DNA of 6,203 bases from positions 1 through 6,203 of the forward strand of contig JAFAZB010000115.1 of the NCBI GenBank assembly GCA_019240015.1, given 5' to 3'. The translations under genes were made by a program, and so were the position numbers. How positions within the stretch are numbered: position 1 is the first letter of the stretch; each line of letters begins with the position of its first letter. Origin of the DNA: Solirubrobacterales bacterium (GTDB lineage Bacteria > Actinomycetota > Thermoleophilia > Solirubrobacterales > Solirubrobacteraceae). Below the pieces are notes generated by a model, which worked only from the letters and a program-made list of their open reading frames with translations, was not told the origin of the DNA and made no database searches. Of this stretch, positions 1 through 6,010 are shown in pieces.

Positions 1-556
1 GCAGCGCCGGGATCGCAAGGCCGGCCGACTTGCCGGACTGCGGCGGGCCAAACGCCACCAGCGCGTGCCGCCGCTCGGCCCGCAGCAGTCGCCCGCGCCG
101 CCACCCCAGCGTCAGCCGCGCCCCGTCGCCGGCTGCCGGGCGCCGGCTGGGCATCGCCAGCGGTCCAGCTCGCAGCGATCTGAGTTCGGCGGCGCTGGCC
201 CACCTGGCGGCGCCCGAACGGCGCCGAAGCGCGGGCCGGCCAGCTGCGCGGCCGGCCAGCCCACCGATCGTGGTCGCGGCGCCCAACAGCAGCGCGAGCG
301 TCAGATAGAAGCCGCCTGCACCTGGCAGCTGCCCCCGGACCGACGCGGGCCATGCGCGCCCCGGATCCGCGATCCGGGCGGGAAGCCGCGCCAGCACCCC
401 GAGCACGTCGGCGGCCGGGACGCGGGGCCAGCCCGCGCCGAAGATCGCCCCCGCCAGACCGCCCCACACCCATACCAGCGCGCCGAGCGCGACCGCGCAG
501 CCGATCACCGCCAGCATCAGCACGTCGGGCACCCCTCCGACGCGGTTACCGTCCAT
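1..556 (-). CDS. VirD4/TraG-like type IV secretion coupling protein, N-terminal part (runs off left edge)
   Basis: This reading frame starts at the ATG at 556-554 and stays open to the left edge, giving 185 residues of a longer protein. Two hydrophobic segments at about residues 11-39 and 81-101 look like the N-terminal transmembrane hairpin of VirD4-type coupling proteins. A basic linker with ARWASAAELRSL (about 117-128) resembles the segment before the ATPase domain in this family. Residues 170-177 read GPPQSGKS, a Walker A P-loop followed by AGLAIPAL, close to the usual VirD4 pattern. In known systems this hexameric ATPase brings the relaxase-DNA complex to the channel. A GGAGG at 567-571, ten bases upstream, supports the start, and the gene overlaps the end of the preceding ATPase gene by 11 bases. 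Walker B and the rest lie outside the window. The family call is from visible motifs and operon context. Confidence 0.88.
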   Translation of the reverse strand, partial: MDGNRVGGVPDVLMLAVIGCAVALGALVWVWGGLAGAIFGAGWPRVPAADVLGVLARLPARIADPGRAWPASVRGQLPGAGGFYLTLALLLGAATTIGGLAGRAAGRPALRRRSGAARWASAAELRSLRAGPLAMPSRRPAAGDGARLTLGWRRGRLLRAERRHALVAFGPPQSGKSAGLAIPAL

Positions 557-1817
557 GCCTGAGCAGCCTCCCGCCGGTGACGCTCATCCCCGTGTCCGTG
601 TTGGTCAGCTCGGCCTCCAGCCGCGAGCGATAGTGCTGGACGACGAATGAGCGCCTCCCTACGCGCCACAGCGCCTGACCGGCCGACAGCATCGAGATCA
701 GCTCAGCCTCGCTCTCGGACAGGCCGAGCAGCGAGCGCGTCAGCGGGACCTGGCTCTCGTCCTGGTGATAGACGACTGTTGTCGAGGCGTCGGCGATCAG
801 GCCCTCGGCGATTCGCGCCGCACGCGACCCCGCATCTCCGGCCGCCTGCAGGTCGGCGAGCTTGTGCAGCACGACCAGGTTCATCACCCCGAACTGTCGA
901 GCGAGCTTGAAGTTGGACTGAAACCATTCCCCCAGCCCCGTGTGCTGGACGATCTTCCAGGACTCATCCGCGACGTTGATCAGCCGCTCCCGCCCCGGCT
1001 TGTCCGATTCGCGGGCCAGCACGGCGCTCATCCACGCCGTCGCGCACGCCATCAGGATCCCGACGGCGGGCGAATCGCGGACCGCGTGCAGGTCTAGCAC
1101 CAGCAGCCTCGCGTCGAGATCGAGCCCAGGCGTGGTCGGGCCGTCGAACATCCCCTTGAGCGGCCCTTCGCAGAGGTCTTGCAGTGCCAGCGCGGCCCGG
1201 CGCACGTCGCCGGCGAGCGCCTCCGGGGTGCAGCGCAGCGCTCGCGCCATCTCCACCGGCGGCTGGAACAGCACCGCGGCGATCGCCGGCAGCGTCGGCT
1301 CGGCCGCGCTGGCGCCCCGGATCGTCCGCAGCGCTTCGCGCAGGGCGGCGGCCTCGATCTGGGTCAACGGCGCGCCCAGCGCGGTGACCGTCACCGCGCG
1401 CAGCAACTCGAGCTGGGCGTGCTCCTCGGGGCGCGAGGCCAGCGGGTTCAGTCGCACCCCGCCGCCCGGCTGGAGCGAGATCGGCCGCACGCCGGCGGCG
1501 TCGCACAGCGGCCCGTACTCCCGCTTGACATCGAGCACGAACGCCCGCCTGCCGAACAGCAGCATGCGCCACAAGAGCGTCTTGACGAGCGCGCTCTTGC
1601 CCTGCCCGAGCTTGCCGAGCACGATCGCGTTGGGGTCGTCGAGCACGCCATCGGCGTACAGGACCCACGGGTCGTAGCAGAACGCGCCGCCGCTCGAGTC
1701 GCGTCCGATGAACACGCCTCTGCCGCCCAGCCCCCCGGCGGCGATGAACGGATAGATCGCCTGTGCGTTCCTGGTGGTGGTGCGGTGCCCCGGTCGCTGC
1801 GCGCTGCGCGAGCTCAT
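546..1817 (-). CDS. VirB4-like T4SS ATPase (ATP-binding protein downstream of SCO6880-family gene)
   Basis: The protein is 423 residues and likely powers channel assembly or DNA transfer at the inner membrane. Visible motifs are Walker A GKLGQGKS at residues 68-75, the VirB4-style segment VLDVKREYGPL at about 94-104, and a Walker B LINVADESW at 279-287 with acidic D284/E285. Further on are VVLHKLADL at about 315-323, where the family has its sensor-like motif, and QALWRVGRRS near 381-390. It is about half the size of a classical VirB4, because it lacks the large N-terminal domain. The start at ATG 1817 forms an ATGA overlap with the upstream SCO6880 stop and has AGGGG at 1824-1828. The frame is open further upstream to 2015, but that stretch is out-of-frame SCO6880 coding sequence and looks like low-complexity shadow. 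The TAA stop lies inside the next gene. The family assignment is strong; the exact role is inferred from VirB4/TraC relatives. Confidence 0.9.
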   Translation of the reverse strand: MSSRSAQRPGHRTTTRNAQAIYPFIAAGGLGGRGVFIGRDSSGGAFCYDPWVLYADGVLDDPNAIVLGKLGQGKSALVKTLLWRMLLFGRRAFVLDVKREYGPLCDAAGVRPISLQPGGGVRLNPLASRPEEHAQLELLRAVTVTALGAPLTQIEAAALREALRTIRGASAAEPTLPAIAAVLFQPPVEMARALRCTPEALAGDVRRAALALQDLCEGPLKGMFDGPTTPGLDLDARLLVLDLHAVRDSPAVGILMACATAWMSAVLARESDKPGRERLINVADESWKIVQHTGLGEWFQSNFKLARQFGVMNLVVLHKLADLQAAGDAGSRAARIAEGLIADASTTVVYHQDESQVPLTRSLLGLSESEAELISMLSAGQALWRVGRRSFVVQHYRSRLEAELTNTDTGMSVTGGRLLRHGR

Positions 1818-3273
1818 CGCAAACCCCTGCAGAGGGGGAGCGTGAACGTGAACGCATCCGCCTGCTGCCCGTACATGCAGTGCAGCTCGAGCCGCGCGCG
1901 CGCCGCATGCTCGAGCACCTGGGAGCTGGCCCGCCGGAGATCCTCGCGGTCGCGGCCCGAGACCGTGACGAAGCCGCTGAGGCGCACCTCTCCGTGACCG
2001 GTGGCGAGCTCCCACTCACGACGCCGGGTGGCATCGCGCGCCTGGCGTTGGCGCGCCGTCTCGGACTGTCCGAACCGTCGCCGCAGCTCGTGATCGGCAC
2101 GGTCCCGGGTGATCGCCGCCTCGACCTCGCGCGTCGAGCGCTCCGGCGCGATCGGCTCGAACGTGACCGCCACGCTGCGGACGGCACTCGAGCGTCCGAG
2201 TAGCGCGTCCATGAACATCGGCGAGACGTCGACCCGTGGCCACGCGCCGATCCAGTAGGTGGCATGAAGCGCGCCGTCGCTGGCGTAGTGGTCCCAGCCT
2301 TCGCGGGCCGCGAGCGGCCACGCGTTGGCTTCGGCCAGCCCATCCCGGCCACGGTCGGCCGCCTCCAGCTCGGCCAGCTCGGTCCGTGCATACGGGTCGA
2401 ACGCGGTCCGCAGCGCGCGTCCCAGCTGGCCAGGCTGAGCGCACCGAGCACGGACACCTCGGCTGCCTCGAGTCCATGCGCAACCCGTTCGGTCTCGGCG
2501 AGCAGCGACCGCACCGCCGCGCCCTCGCCGCGCTCGCGCACCCGCCGCCCGTCGATCTGCACCGCGAGCAGCAGCTCGTGCTCCTGGCTGACCTGCGCGC
2601 TGCTCCCGATCAGCTCCAGGTAGGACTCGATCAGCGGCGTGCCTCGCAGCGGAACCGCCGGGTCACGCTCGGCGTGCACCCAGCGCGCCAGATCGTCGCC
2701 CTGCGCGGGGACCGTCCGCTCGATCCACTGGATCCGCCTGATCGCCGACCCGGCGGCGCCGGCCAGCACCGGTCCCCAGCGTGCCAGCCGCCGCTCCTGC
2801 GCCTCGGGATCGAGCAGCGAGAACGCGAGCACCCTGCAGGCCAGGACCGCCGTCAGCAGCCGCCCCGAGCGCTCGGAGAGAGCTCCCACCGCCCGATCGC
2901 GGTGCGTGGCCTCGACGATCCTCACGCCGCTCAGCACTGCCGGGGCGACGGGCTCCCCGGGCGCACCGCCACGGGTTGGGAGCGGCGATCGAAAGCGCCC
3001 GCGGCCAGTCACCGACCGCGCGGCGAACGAGCCGGCGACCGGCAGCCACTCCGACGCCGTGCGGCGTCCCAACGGCGCGAGCGCGAGCAACACCGCCCCG
3101 CCGAACACGGCGATCGCGACCAGCGCGCCGCCGGCGCTCGGTGCCTGGTCGAGCACGGCGATCGCCACCAGCGCCCCGGCCGCCAGCAGCGCCGCCTGCC
3201 CGGCGCGGACCGGACCCAGCATCCCCCGCCGCTCGAGCGGTCCGAAGCGGAAGCGCAGCCGCGTGCCGCTCAT
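1814..3273 (-). CDS. SCO6880-family T4SS protein, apparently split by a one-base frameshift
   Basis: Reading in two frames gives about 486 residues typical of the actinobacterial SCO6880 family. Residues 1-287 start MSGTRLRFRFGPLERRG, have two hydrophobic helices at about 24-41 and 48-66, and end SLASWDAR. The C-terminal 199 residues begin LRTAFDPYAR, include DGALHATYWIGAWPRVDVSP, and end GQQADAFTFTLPLCRGLR. The frame changes near 2413, where one base seems missing. The start at ATG 3273 forms an ATGA overlap with the TrbL-like stop and has AGGAGG at 3284-3289. The stop at 1816-1814 forms ATGA with the ATPase start. Without correction the first frame stays open to 964 and would give a 769-residue chimera. 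The N-terminal helix pair recalls VirB3/PrgI, and the soluble part may stand in for the VirB4 N-terminal domain (inference). Sequencing error, real mutation and recoding cannot be told apart here. Confidence 0.82.
2411..2415 (-). other. Probable frameshift site in the SCO6880-family gene
   Basis: On the minus strand the sequence reads TGG GAC GCG CGC TGCGG. The frame coding for SWDAR continues as the implausible CGPRSTRMHG. Shifting back by one base, so that c2413 is read twice, gives R-L-R-T-A-F-D-P-Y, which leads into the conserved C-terminal half. One missing C in a GC-alternating tract explains it. No classical slippery heptamer is present. Confidence 0.75.
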
Positions 3274-4829
3274 CGGCGCTGACCCTCCTGCGAGGGAGGC
3301 AATGGGTCGCGGTCCTCGCCCGGACCGTTGCCGTCCTCGACCAGCGGTGGCGGCGGCCACCCGTCGTCGAGCCCCAGCGTCAGCGGACGCCACGACAGAT
3401 CCTCCCGCTGCCAGCGGCTGGACATGCCCGGCAACCGCTCGTCGCTGGGCCCCGGGCTAGCCGGGGGCTCCGGGTCGCCCGCGGGCGGCCCCGGCTCGTT
3501 CGCCTGCGGCTCCGGCTCGTTCGCGGGTGGCTCGCCGCCAGCCTCGATCCCGCCGCGGTCGCGAGGCCCGGCCACCAGCTCGTCCAGCCTGCTGGCCTCT
3601 GCCCCAGCGCCGTCCTGACCGTCCTGGGCCGTGGAGACCACCTCCGCCTCCTGGCGCATGCCGTGGGTGGTCGCTTGAACCCAGTCGGCGGCTCCACTTG
3701 CCAGCTCGTCCGCGCCGTCGACCGCTCCGCGCCAGCGCCAGCTCTCGCCGCGTAGCGCTCCCGCGGCTCCGCTCGCCAGCTCGGCGAGCGGGAGCAAGCG
3801 CAGCAGGGCCCATGGCGCAAATGCCCCCAGCAGCACCAGCACCGCGCCGGCCATCGCTCCGGTCACCCCTCCCGGGCCGCCCTGGCCGAGGGCGGCCGCG
3901 CCGAGCGCGAGCACCGCGACGATCACGAACTTGGACAGGATCAGCGCGATCAGCAGCTCGGTGACCCGGATCGCCCAGACGCGTCGGGCAGGCCAGACCA
4001 GCGCCGCGAACGCCAGCGGCAACATCAGCACGACGATGTAGACCGCCGCCTCGCGCATCAGCAGCTCGAGCCACAGCACGATCGCTCCCGAGGCGGCGAG
4101 CAGGCCGACCAGAAACGCCAGGAACGGGGACCCGCGGAAGAAGCTCAGGACGCCCACCGCGATGCCGGCCCGGGCCAGGAAGTGGGTCCCGGCCTGGCCG
4201 CCGGTCGCGGCCGCGACCGCCGAGAGCTGATCGGTCACCGCCAGCAGCATCATCGTCAAAGGCGCCGCGATGCCGACCGCGATCAGCGCCAGCGGCAAGT
4301 ACCCGAGCGCCGCGCGCAGGAGCAGTCCGATATCGGAGCGGACCAGAGCCTGGATCGCGGCCGCAAACAGGAACGGCAGCGTCAGCACCGCCGCGATCGC
4401 CGCCATCCGCCAGTAGGCCGACGAGAACCAGGTGCTCCGCAACTGCGGGCTGGTCGTCTTGCCCAGCACCTTGCCGGTCTGCTCGAGCGCGAACTTGGCC
4501 CCGGTCAGCACCCACGCACCGACCGCCGCCAGCCCAACCGCGGCCGCCGCGGCGGACCCCGCACTGGAGACTGCGCCCGCACCCGTGCCGACGATCGTCT
4601 TGACCGCGCCCACCGGATGCCCGGAGAGCAACTTCTTACCGGCTTTGAGCACGCTCCCCGCGTGCTGCACGGCTCCACAGGCCTTGCCGGCCAGGCCGCT
4701 CGCCAGTCCGGCGGCGCCGCAGAGCGGCTTCAGCGGATTGAACGCGGACGCCGGCGGCGCGGCGACGGTCAGCACGCAGGCCGCGACCGCCACGATCACC
4801 GTCGCCCGCCCAGGTAGCAGTCTGGTCAC
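3270..4829 (-). CDS. TrbL/VirB6-like polytopic T4SS membrane protein with proline-rich tail
   Basis: The protein is 519 residues. Residues 1-29 look like a signal peptide: basic start, hydrophobic core, and AAPPASA before F30. A Gly/Ala-rich region (about 38-110) follows, then about six transmembrane segments near 142-162, 172-198, 236-254, 262-280, 290-312 and 325-346. The part REAAVYIVVLMLPLAFAALV and the following WPARRVWAIRVTELLIALI stretch resemble actinobacterial TrbL-type proteins, which like VirB6 form the inner-membrane channel. From about residue 360 it is hydrophilic. Residues 432-462 are a Pro/Glu/Asn-rich repeat (EPPANEPEPQANEPGPP), probably a flexible exposed tail. The start is GTG at 4829-4827; no good Shine-Dalgarno is seen, and translation may be coupled to the gene upstream. 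The stop overlaps the SCO6880 start as ATGA. The family call rests on topology, local motifs and position. Confidence 0.82.
   Translation of the reverse strand: MTRLLPGRATVIVAVAACVLTVAAPPASAFNPLKPLCGAAGLASGLAGKACGAVQHAGSVLKAGKKLLSGHPVGAVKTIVGTGAGAVSSAGSAAAAAVGLAAVGAWVLTGAKFALEQTGKVLGKTTSPQLRSTWFSSAYWRMAAIAAVLTLPFLFAAAIQALVRSDIGLLLRAALGYLPLALIAVGIAAPLTMMLLAVTDQLSAVAAATGGQAGTHFLARAGIAVGVLSFFRGSPFLAFLVGLLAASGAIVLWLELLMREAAVYIVVLMLPLAFAALVWPARRVWAIRVTELLIALILSKFVIVAVLALGAAALGQGGPGGVTGAMAGAVLVLLGAFAPWALLRLLPLAELASGAAGALRGESWRWRGAVDGADELASGAADWVQATTHGMRQEAEVVSTAQDGQDGAGAEASRLDELVAGPRDRGGIEAGGEPPANEPEPQANEPGPPAGDPEPPASPGPSDERLPGMSSRWQREDLSWRPLTLGLDDGWPPPPLVEDGNGPGEDRDPLPPSQEGQRR
3284..3289 (-). promoter_or_regulatory. 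Ribosome binding site of the SCO6880-family gene
   Basis: A full AGGAGG lies inside the 3' end of the TrbL-like gene, ten bases from ATG 3273. It supports this start over upstream in-frame alternatives. Confidence 0.65.
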
Positions 4830-4867
4830 CGGGCCGTGCTGGGCAGCAGCGTGCTCACCGGGCCGTG
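4810..4867 (-). repeat. Degenerate 29-bp tandem repeat at the DUF6112/TrbL gene junction
   Basis: Read on the minus strand, units 4867-4839 and 4838-4810 agree at 23 of 29 positions. Each begins with an identical CACGGCCCGGTGA (4867-4855 and 4838-4826). In the first copy the TGA is the stop of the small membrane protein; in the second, GTG at 4829 is the start of the TrbL-like gene. Confidence 0.7.
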
Positions 4868-5145
4868 GTCCCCAGGTGCTCGAAGAAGTTCACGAGTCCC
4901 GGCGCCGAGCCGACGACCAGCGCCGACGCCGCGGAGATCAGGGCCGCCATCCGCCCTCGCGCCGCGTAGTGGTGATTGTGCGTGTGGGACGCGACGGCCC
5001 ACAGCGCGGCGCCGATGAACGCGCCCAGCAGCGCGATCGTCAGTGCCCAGGCCTCGGCGCCGTTGACGAGCTGCTGGAGCACGTTGCTGCCCGGGAGCGC
5101 GGTGGGGCTCGGGTGGGCGGTGACTGCAGCAAGCACAACTCGCAT
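4855..5145 (-). CDS. Small two-helix membrane protein, DUF6112-like, first gene of the T4SS operon
   Basis: The protein is 96 residues. After a short N-terminus with SPTALPGSNVLQQLVNGAEA come two transmembrane helices at about 32-52 and 66-88. The loop between them is SHTHNHHYAARGR and the end is GLVNFFEHLGTTAR. This layout and the phrases LPG..VLQ.L.NG, SH..N and the small-residue second helix match my recollection of DUF6112 proteins, found next to TrbL and SCO6880 genes in actinobacterial conjugative elements. By size and position it could be the VirB2-like pilin or an accessory channel subunit, but no cleavage site is clear, so this is inference. The start at ATG 5145 has AGGAGA at 5150-5155, five bases from AGGAG to the start. 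It is the first gene after the divergent regulatory region, and its TGA stop lies 25 bases before the next start. Confidence 0.8.
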   Translation of the reverse strand: MRVVLAAVTAHPSPTALPGSNVLQQLVNGAEAWALTIALLGAFIGAALWAVASHTHNHHYAARGRMAALISAASALVVGSAPGLVNFFEHLGTTAR

Positions 5146-5149
5146 GAGA

Positions 5150-5155
5150 TCTCCT
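5150..5155 (-). promoter_or_regulatory. Ribosome binding site of the DUF6112-like gene
   Basis: AGGAGA on the minus strand sits just upstream of ATG 5145, with five bases between AGGAG and the start. It fixes the first start codon of the operon. Confidence 0.7.
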
Positions 5156-5163
5156 GAAGCAAA

Positions 5164-5242
5164 TTGAGACTAATTTAGACTTGATAAGCGTAGCGATCTG
5201 CCATTGAGACCGCTAGGCTCTTTCGTATCAACTTAGTCTCAA
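5164..5242. repeat. Inverted repeat TTGAGACTAA / TTAGTCTCAA flanking the divergent promoter region
   Basis: The 10-bp arms at 5164-5173 and 5233-5242 are perfect inverted copies separated by 59 bp. Each is followed inward by TTGATA, seven bases away on the left and one on the right. The arrangement gives both divergent genes the same upstream signature. Confidence 0.75.
5204..5231 (+). promoter_or_regulatory. Candidate promoter of the sigma factor gene
   Basis: TTGAGA at 5204-5209 resembles a -35 element and TATCAA at 5226-5231 a -10 element, with a 16-base spacer. A start site near 5238 would leave a short leader holding GGAG before the ATG at 5255. The -10 match is weak (four of six to TATAAT), so the exact position is uncertain. 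Confidence 0.35.
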
Positions 5243-5254
5243 CTGGAGTCAGCC

Positions 5255-5758
5255 ATGCCCAATGCTTTGTCGGCCTCGGAGATGACAGACCTCTATTGCG
5301 CGCTCGCCGGCCCGCTCGAGCGATTGGTGCGGGGCAGCGTGCGGGCTTCCGACGCGGTGGTCGAAGACGCGTGCCAGTCCGCTTGGAGTCGGCTCGTCGA
5401 CCACTGCGCTCGCGTGCGGCGCGACACGGCGCTCGGCTGGCTCGCCAAGACCGCCTTGCGCGAGGCGTTCAGGCTGTCCCGCTGCGAGCGGCGCGAACAG
5501 TCGCTGCCGGACCTGCTCACTGCGGCCGGATCGGCGTCGACCGGTCCGCCGACGCTCCCGGTGGACGAGCTCGTCTACCAGCGGGCCCGGCTCGAGCAGA
5601 TCGGTCAGCTACCAGCGCGCCAGCAACGCCTGGTGTGGTTGCACGGGCTCGGACTCAGCTACGCAGAGATGGCGCTCCACACGGGCGACAGTGCCCGGAC
5701 CGTGGAGCGCCAGCTGTTGCGCGCCAAGCGCGCGCTCCGGCAGCTCGACGCTGAATAG
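5255..5758 (+). CDS. ECF-like sigma-70 family RNA polymerase sigma factor
   Basis: The protein is 167 residues with the two-domain layout of short sigma factors. Residues about 10-77 (MTDLYCALAGPLERLVRG, then VVEDACQSAWSRLVDH and ALGWLAKTALREAFRLSR) fit region 2, which binds core polymerase and the -10 element. A linker of about 80-105 follows. Residues about 113-164 (LEQIGQLPARQQRLVWLH, LGLSYAEMA, DSARTVERQLLRAKRALRQL) fit region 4 with its helix-turn-helix for the -35 element. No anti-sigma gene is seen next to it inside the window. The start at ATG 5255 has GGAG at 5245-5248. It is transcribed divergently from the T4SS operon across a 109-bp region with shared TTGAGAC boxes, so control of that operon and of itself is plausible but unproved. 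The family call is firm; the ECF subgroup is not assigned. Confidence 0.88.
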   Translation: MPNALSASEMTDLYCALAGPLERLVRGSVRASDAVVEDACQSAWSRLVDHCARVRRDTALGWLAKTALREAFRLSRCERREQSLPDLLTAAGSASTGPPTLPVDELVYQRARLEQIGQLPARQQRLVWLHGLGLSYAEMALHTGDSARTVERQLLRAKRALRQLDAE

Positions 5759-5762
5759 GCCC

Positions 5763-5778
5763 GGGGCGGGCGCGCCCC
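5763..5778 (+). terminator. Terminator-like hairpin after the sigma factor gene
   Basis: GGGGCG (5763-5768) pairs with CGCCCC (5773-5778) around a four-base loop, four bases after the sigma stop codon. There is no T-tract, which is common for actinobacterial terminators; function is inferred. Confidence 0.4.
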
Positions 5779-5787
5779 TCTGACCCG

Positions 5788-5923
5788 CCTGCACGAGCAC
5801 CCAAACTGGGACCGCGGACGGCGAAATGGGTGCTCATGCATGTATGTCGTGTACGAACACCCATCTCGCGTTTGGGGGGTCGAGTTTGGGGACTCGTGCA
5901 GGTCGCGGAGCTGGGGACTCGTG
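5788..5923. repeat. Symmetric cluster of 12-bp TGGG(TG/GA)CTCGTG-type boxes
   Basis: Boxes lie at 5803-5792 (minus, TGGGTGCTCGTG), 5827-5838 (plus, TGGGTGCTCATG), 5863-5852 (minus, TGGGTGTTCGTA), 5887-5898 and 5912-5923 (plus, both TGGGGACTCGTG). Left edges are spaced 35, 25, 35 and 25 bp. The outer arms 5788-5807 and 5883-5902 match at 18 of 20 as inverted repeats; the inner arms 5821-5842 and 5848-5869 match at 17 of 22. Both pairs share a centre at 5845. The pattern fits a multi-site binding region such as an operator, iterons or an oriT-like site; which one cannot be decided here. Confidence 0.65.
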
Positions 5924-5987
5924 GGGAGGGGTCGCGCCCCCGCCCGCAGCTCGCCGGGAGGGGTCGCGCCCCCTCCGTCGCGCCCCC
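5924..5987. repeat. GC-rich 18-bp direct repeats with hairpin potential
   Basis: GGGAGGGGTCGCGCCCCC occurs perfectly at 5924-5941 and 5956-5973, 32 bp apart. Its right part GTCGCGCCCCC recurs at 5977-5987. In the second copy GGAGGGG (5957-5963) pairs with CCCCTCC (5970-5976) around a six-base loop. Lying between convergent genes, it could act as a transcription terminator on either strand. Confidence 0.55.
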
Positions 5988-6010
5988 AGGACCGCCCCCC
6001 AAAGCCGGCC

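Larger units (their letters stand above)
5146..5254. promoter_or_regulatory. Divergent regulatory region between T4SS operon and sigma factor gene
   Basis: This stretch, especially 5161-5243, is markedly richer in A/T than its surroundings and lies between two divergent starts. TTGAGAC occurs at 5164-5170 and 5204-5210 on plus and 5242-5236 on minus, with a near copy TTTAGAC at 5174-5180. TTGATA at 5181-5186 (plus) and 5231-5226 (minus) repeats the symmetry. Both promoters must lie here, and the boxes are likely binding sites for a regulator or the neighbouring sigma factor. Confidence 0.7.

Noticed and set aside
1818..2015. N-terminal extension of the VirB4-like ATPase to an upstream start at 2015
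   Set aside because: The extension lies within SCO6880 coding sequence in another frame and has shadow composition; the ATGA at 1817 with AGGGG upstream is the better start.
2405..2420. Programmed -1 frameshifting in the SCO6880-family gene
   Set aside because: There is no slippery heptamer, and I know of no recoding in this family; a missing base is simpler, although not excluded.
964..3393. An 809-residue minus-strand open frame across the SCO6880 and ATPase genes
   Set aside because: Only 3273 to about 2413 of it is family-like. The rest is an Arg-rich shadow of the ATPase gene that arises from the frameshift, and the part before 3273 is TrbL-like coding sequence in another frame.
940..3755. 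Several long plus-strand open frames (for example 940-1677, 1179-1997, 2236-3282, 2639-3460, 2781-3755)
   Set aside because: They are antisense to well-supported minus-strand T4SS genes, are rich in Arg/Pro/Ala/Ser as GC-rich shadow frames are, and show no recognisable motifs.
4182..5157. Plus-strand open frames at 4182-4817 and 4432-5157
   Set aside because: They are antisense to the TrbL-like and DUF6112-like genes and have no motifs or ribosome binding context.
5788..5923. CRISPR array interpretation of the box cluster
   Set aside because: The boxes are short, in mixed orientations, and the spacing alternates 35/25 with no constant repeat-spacer units.
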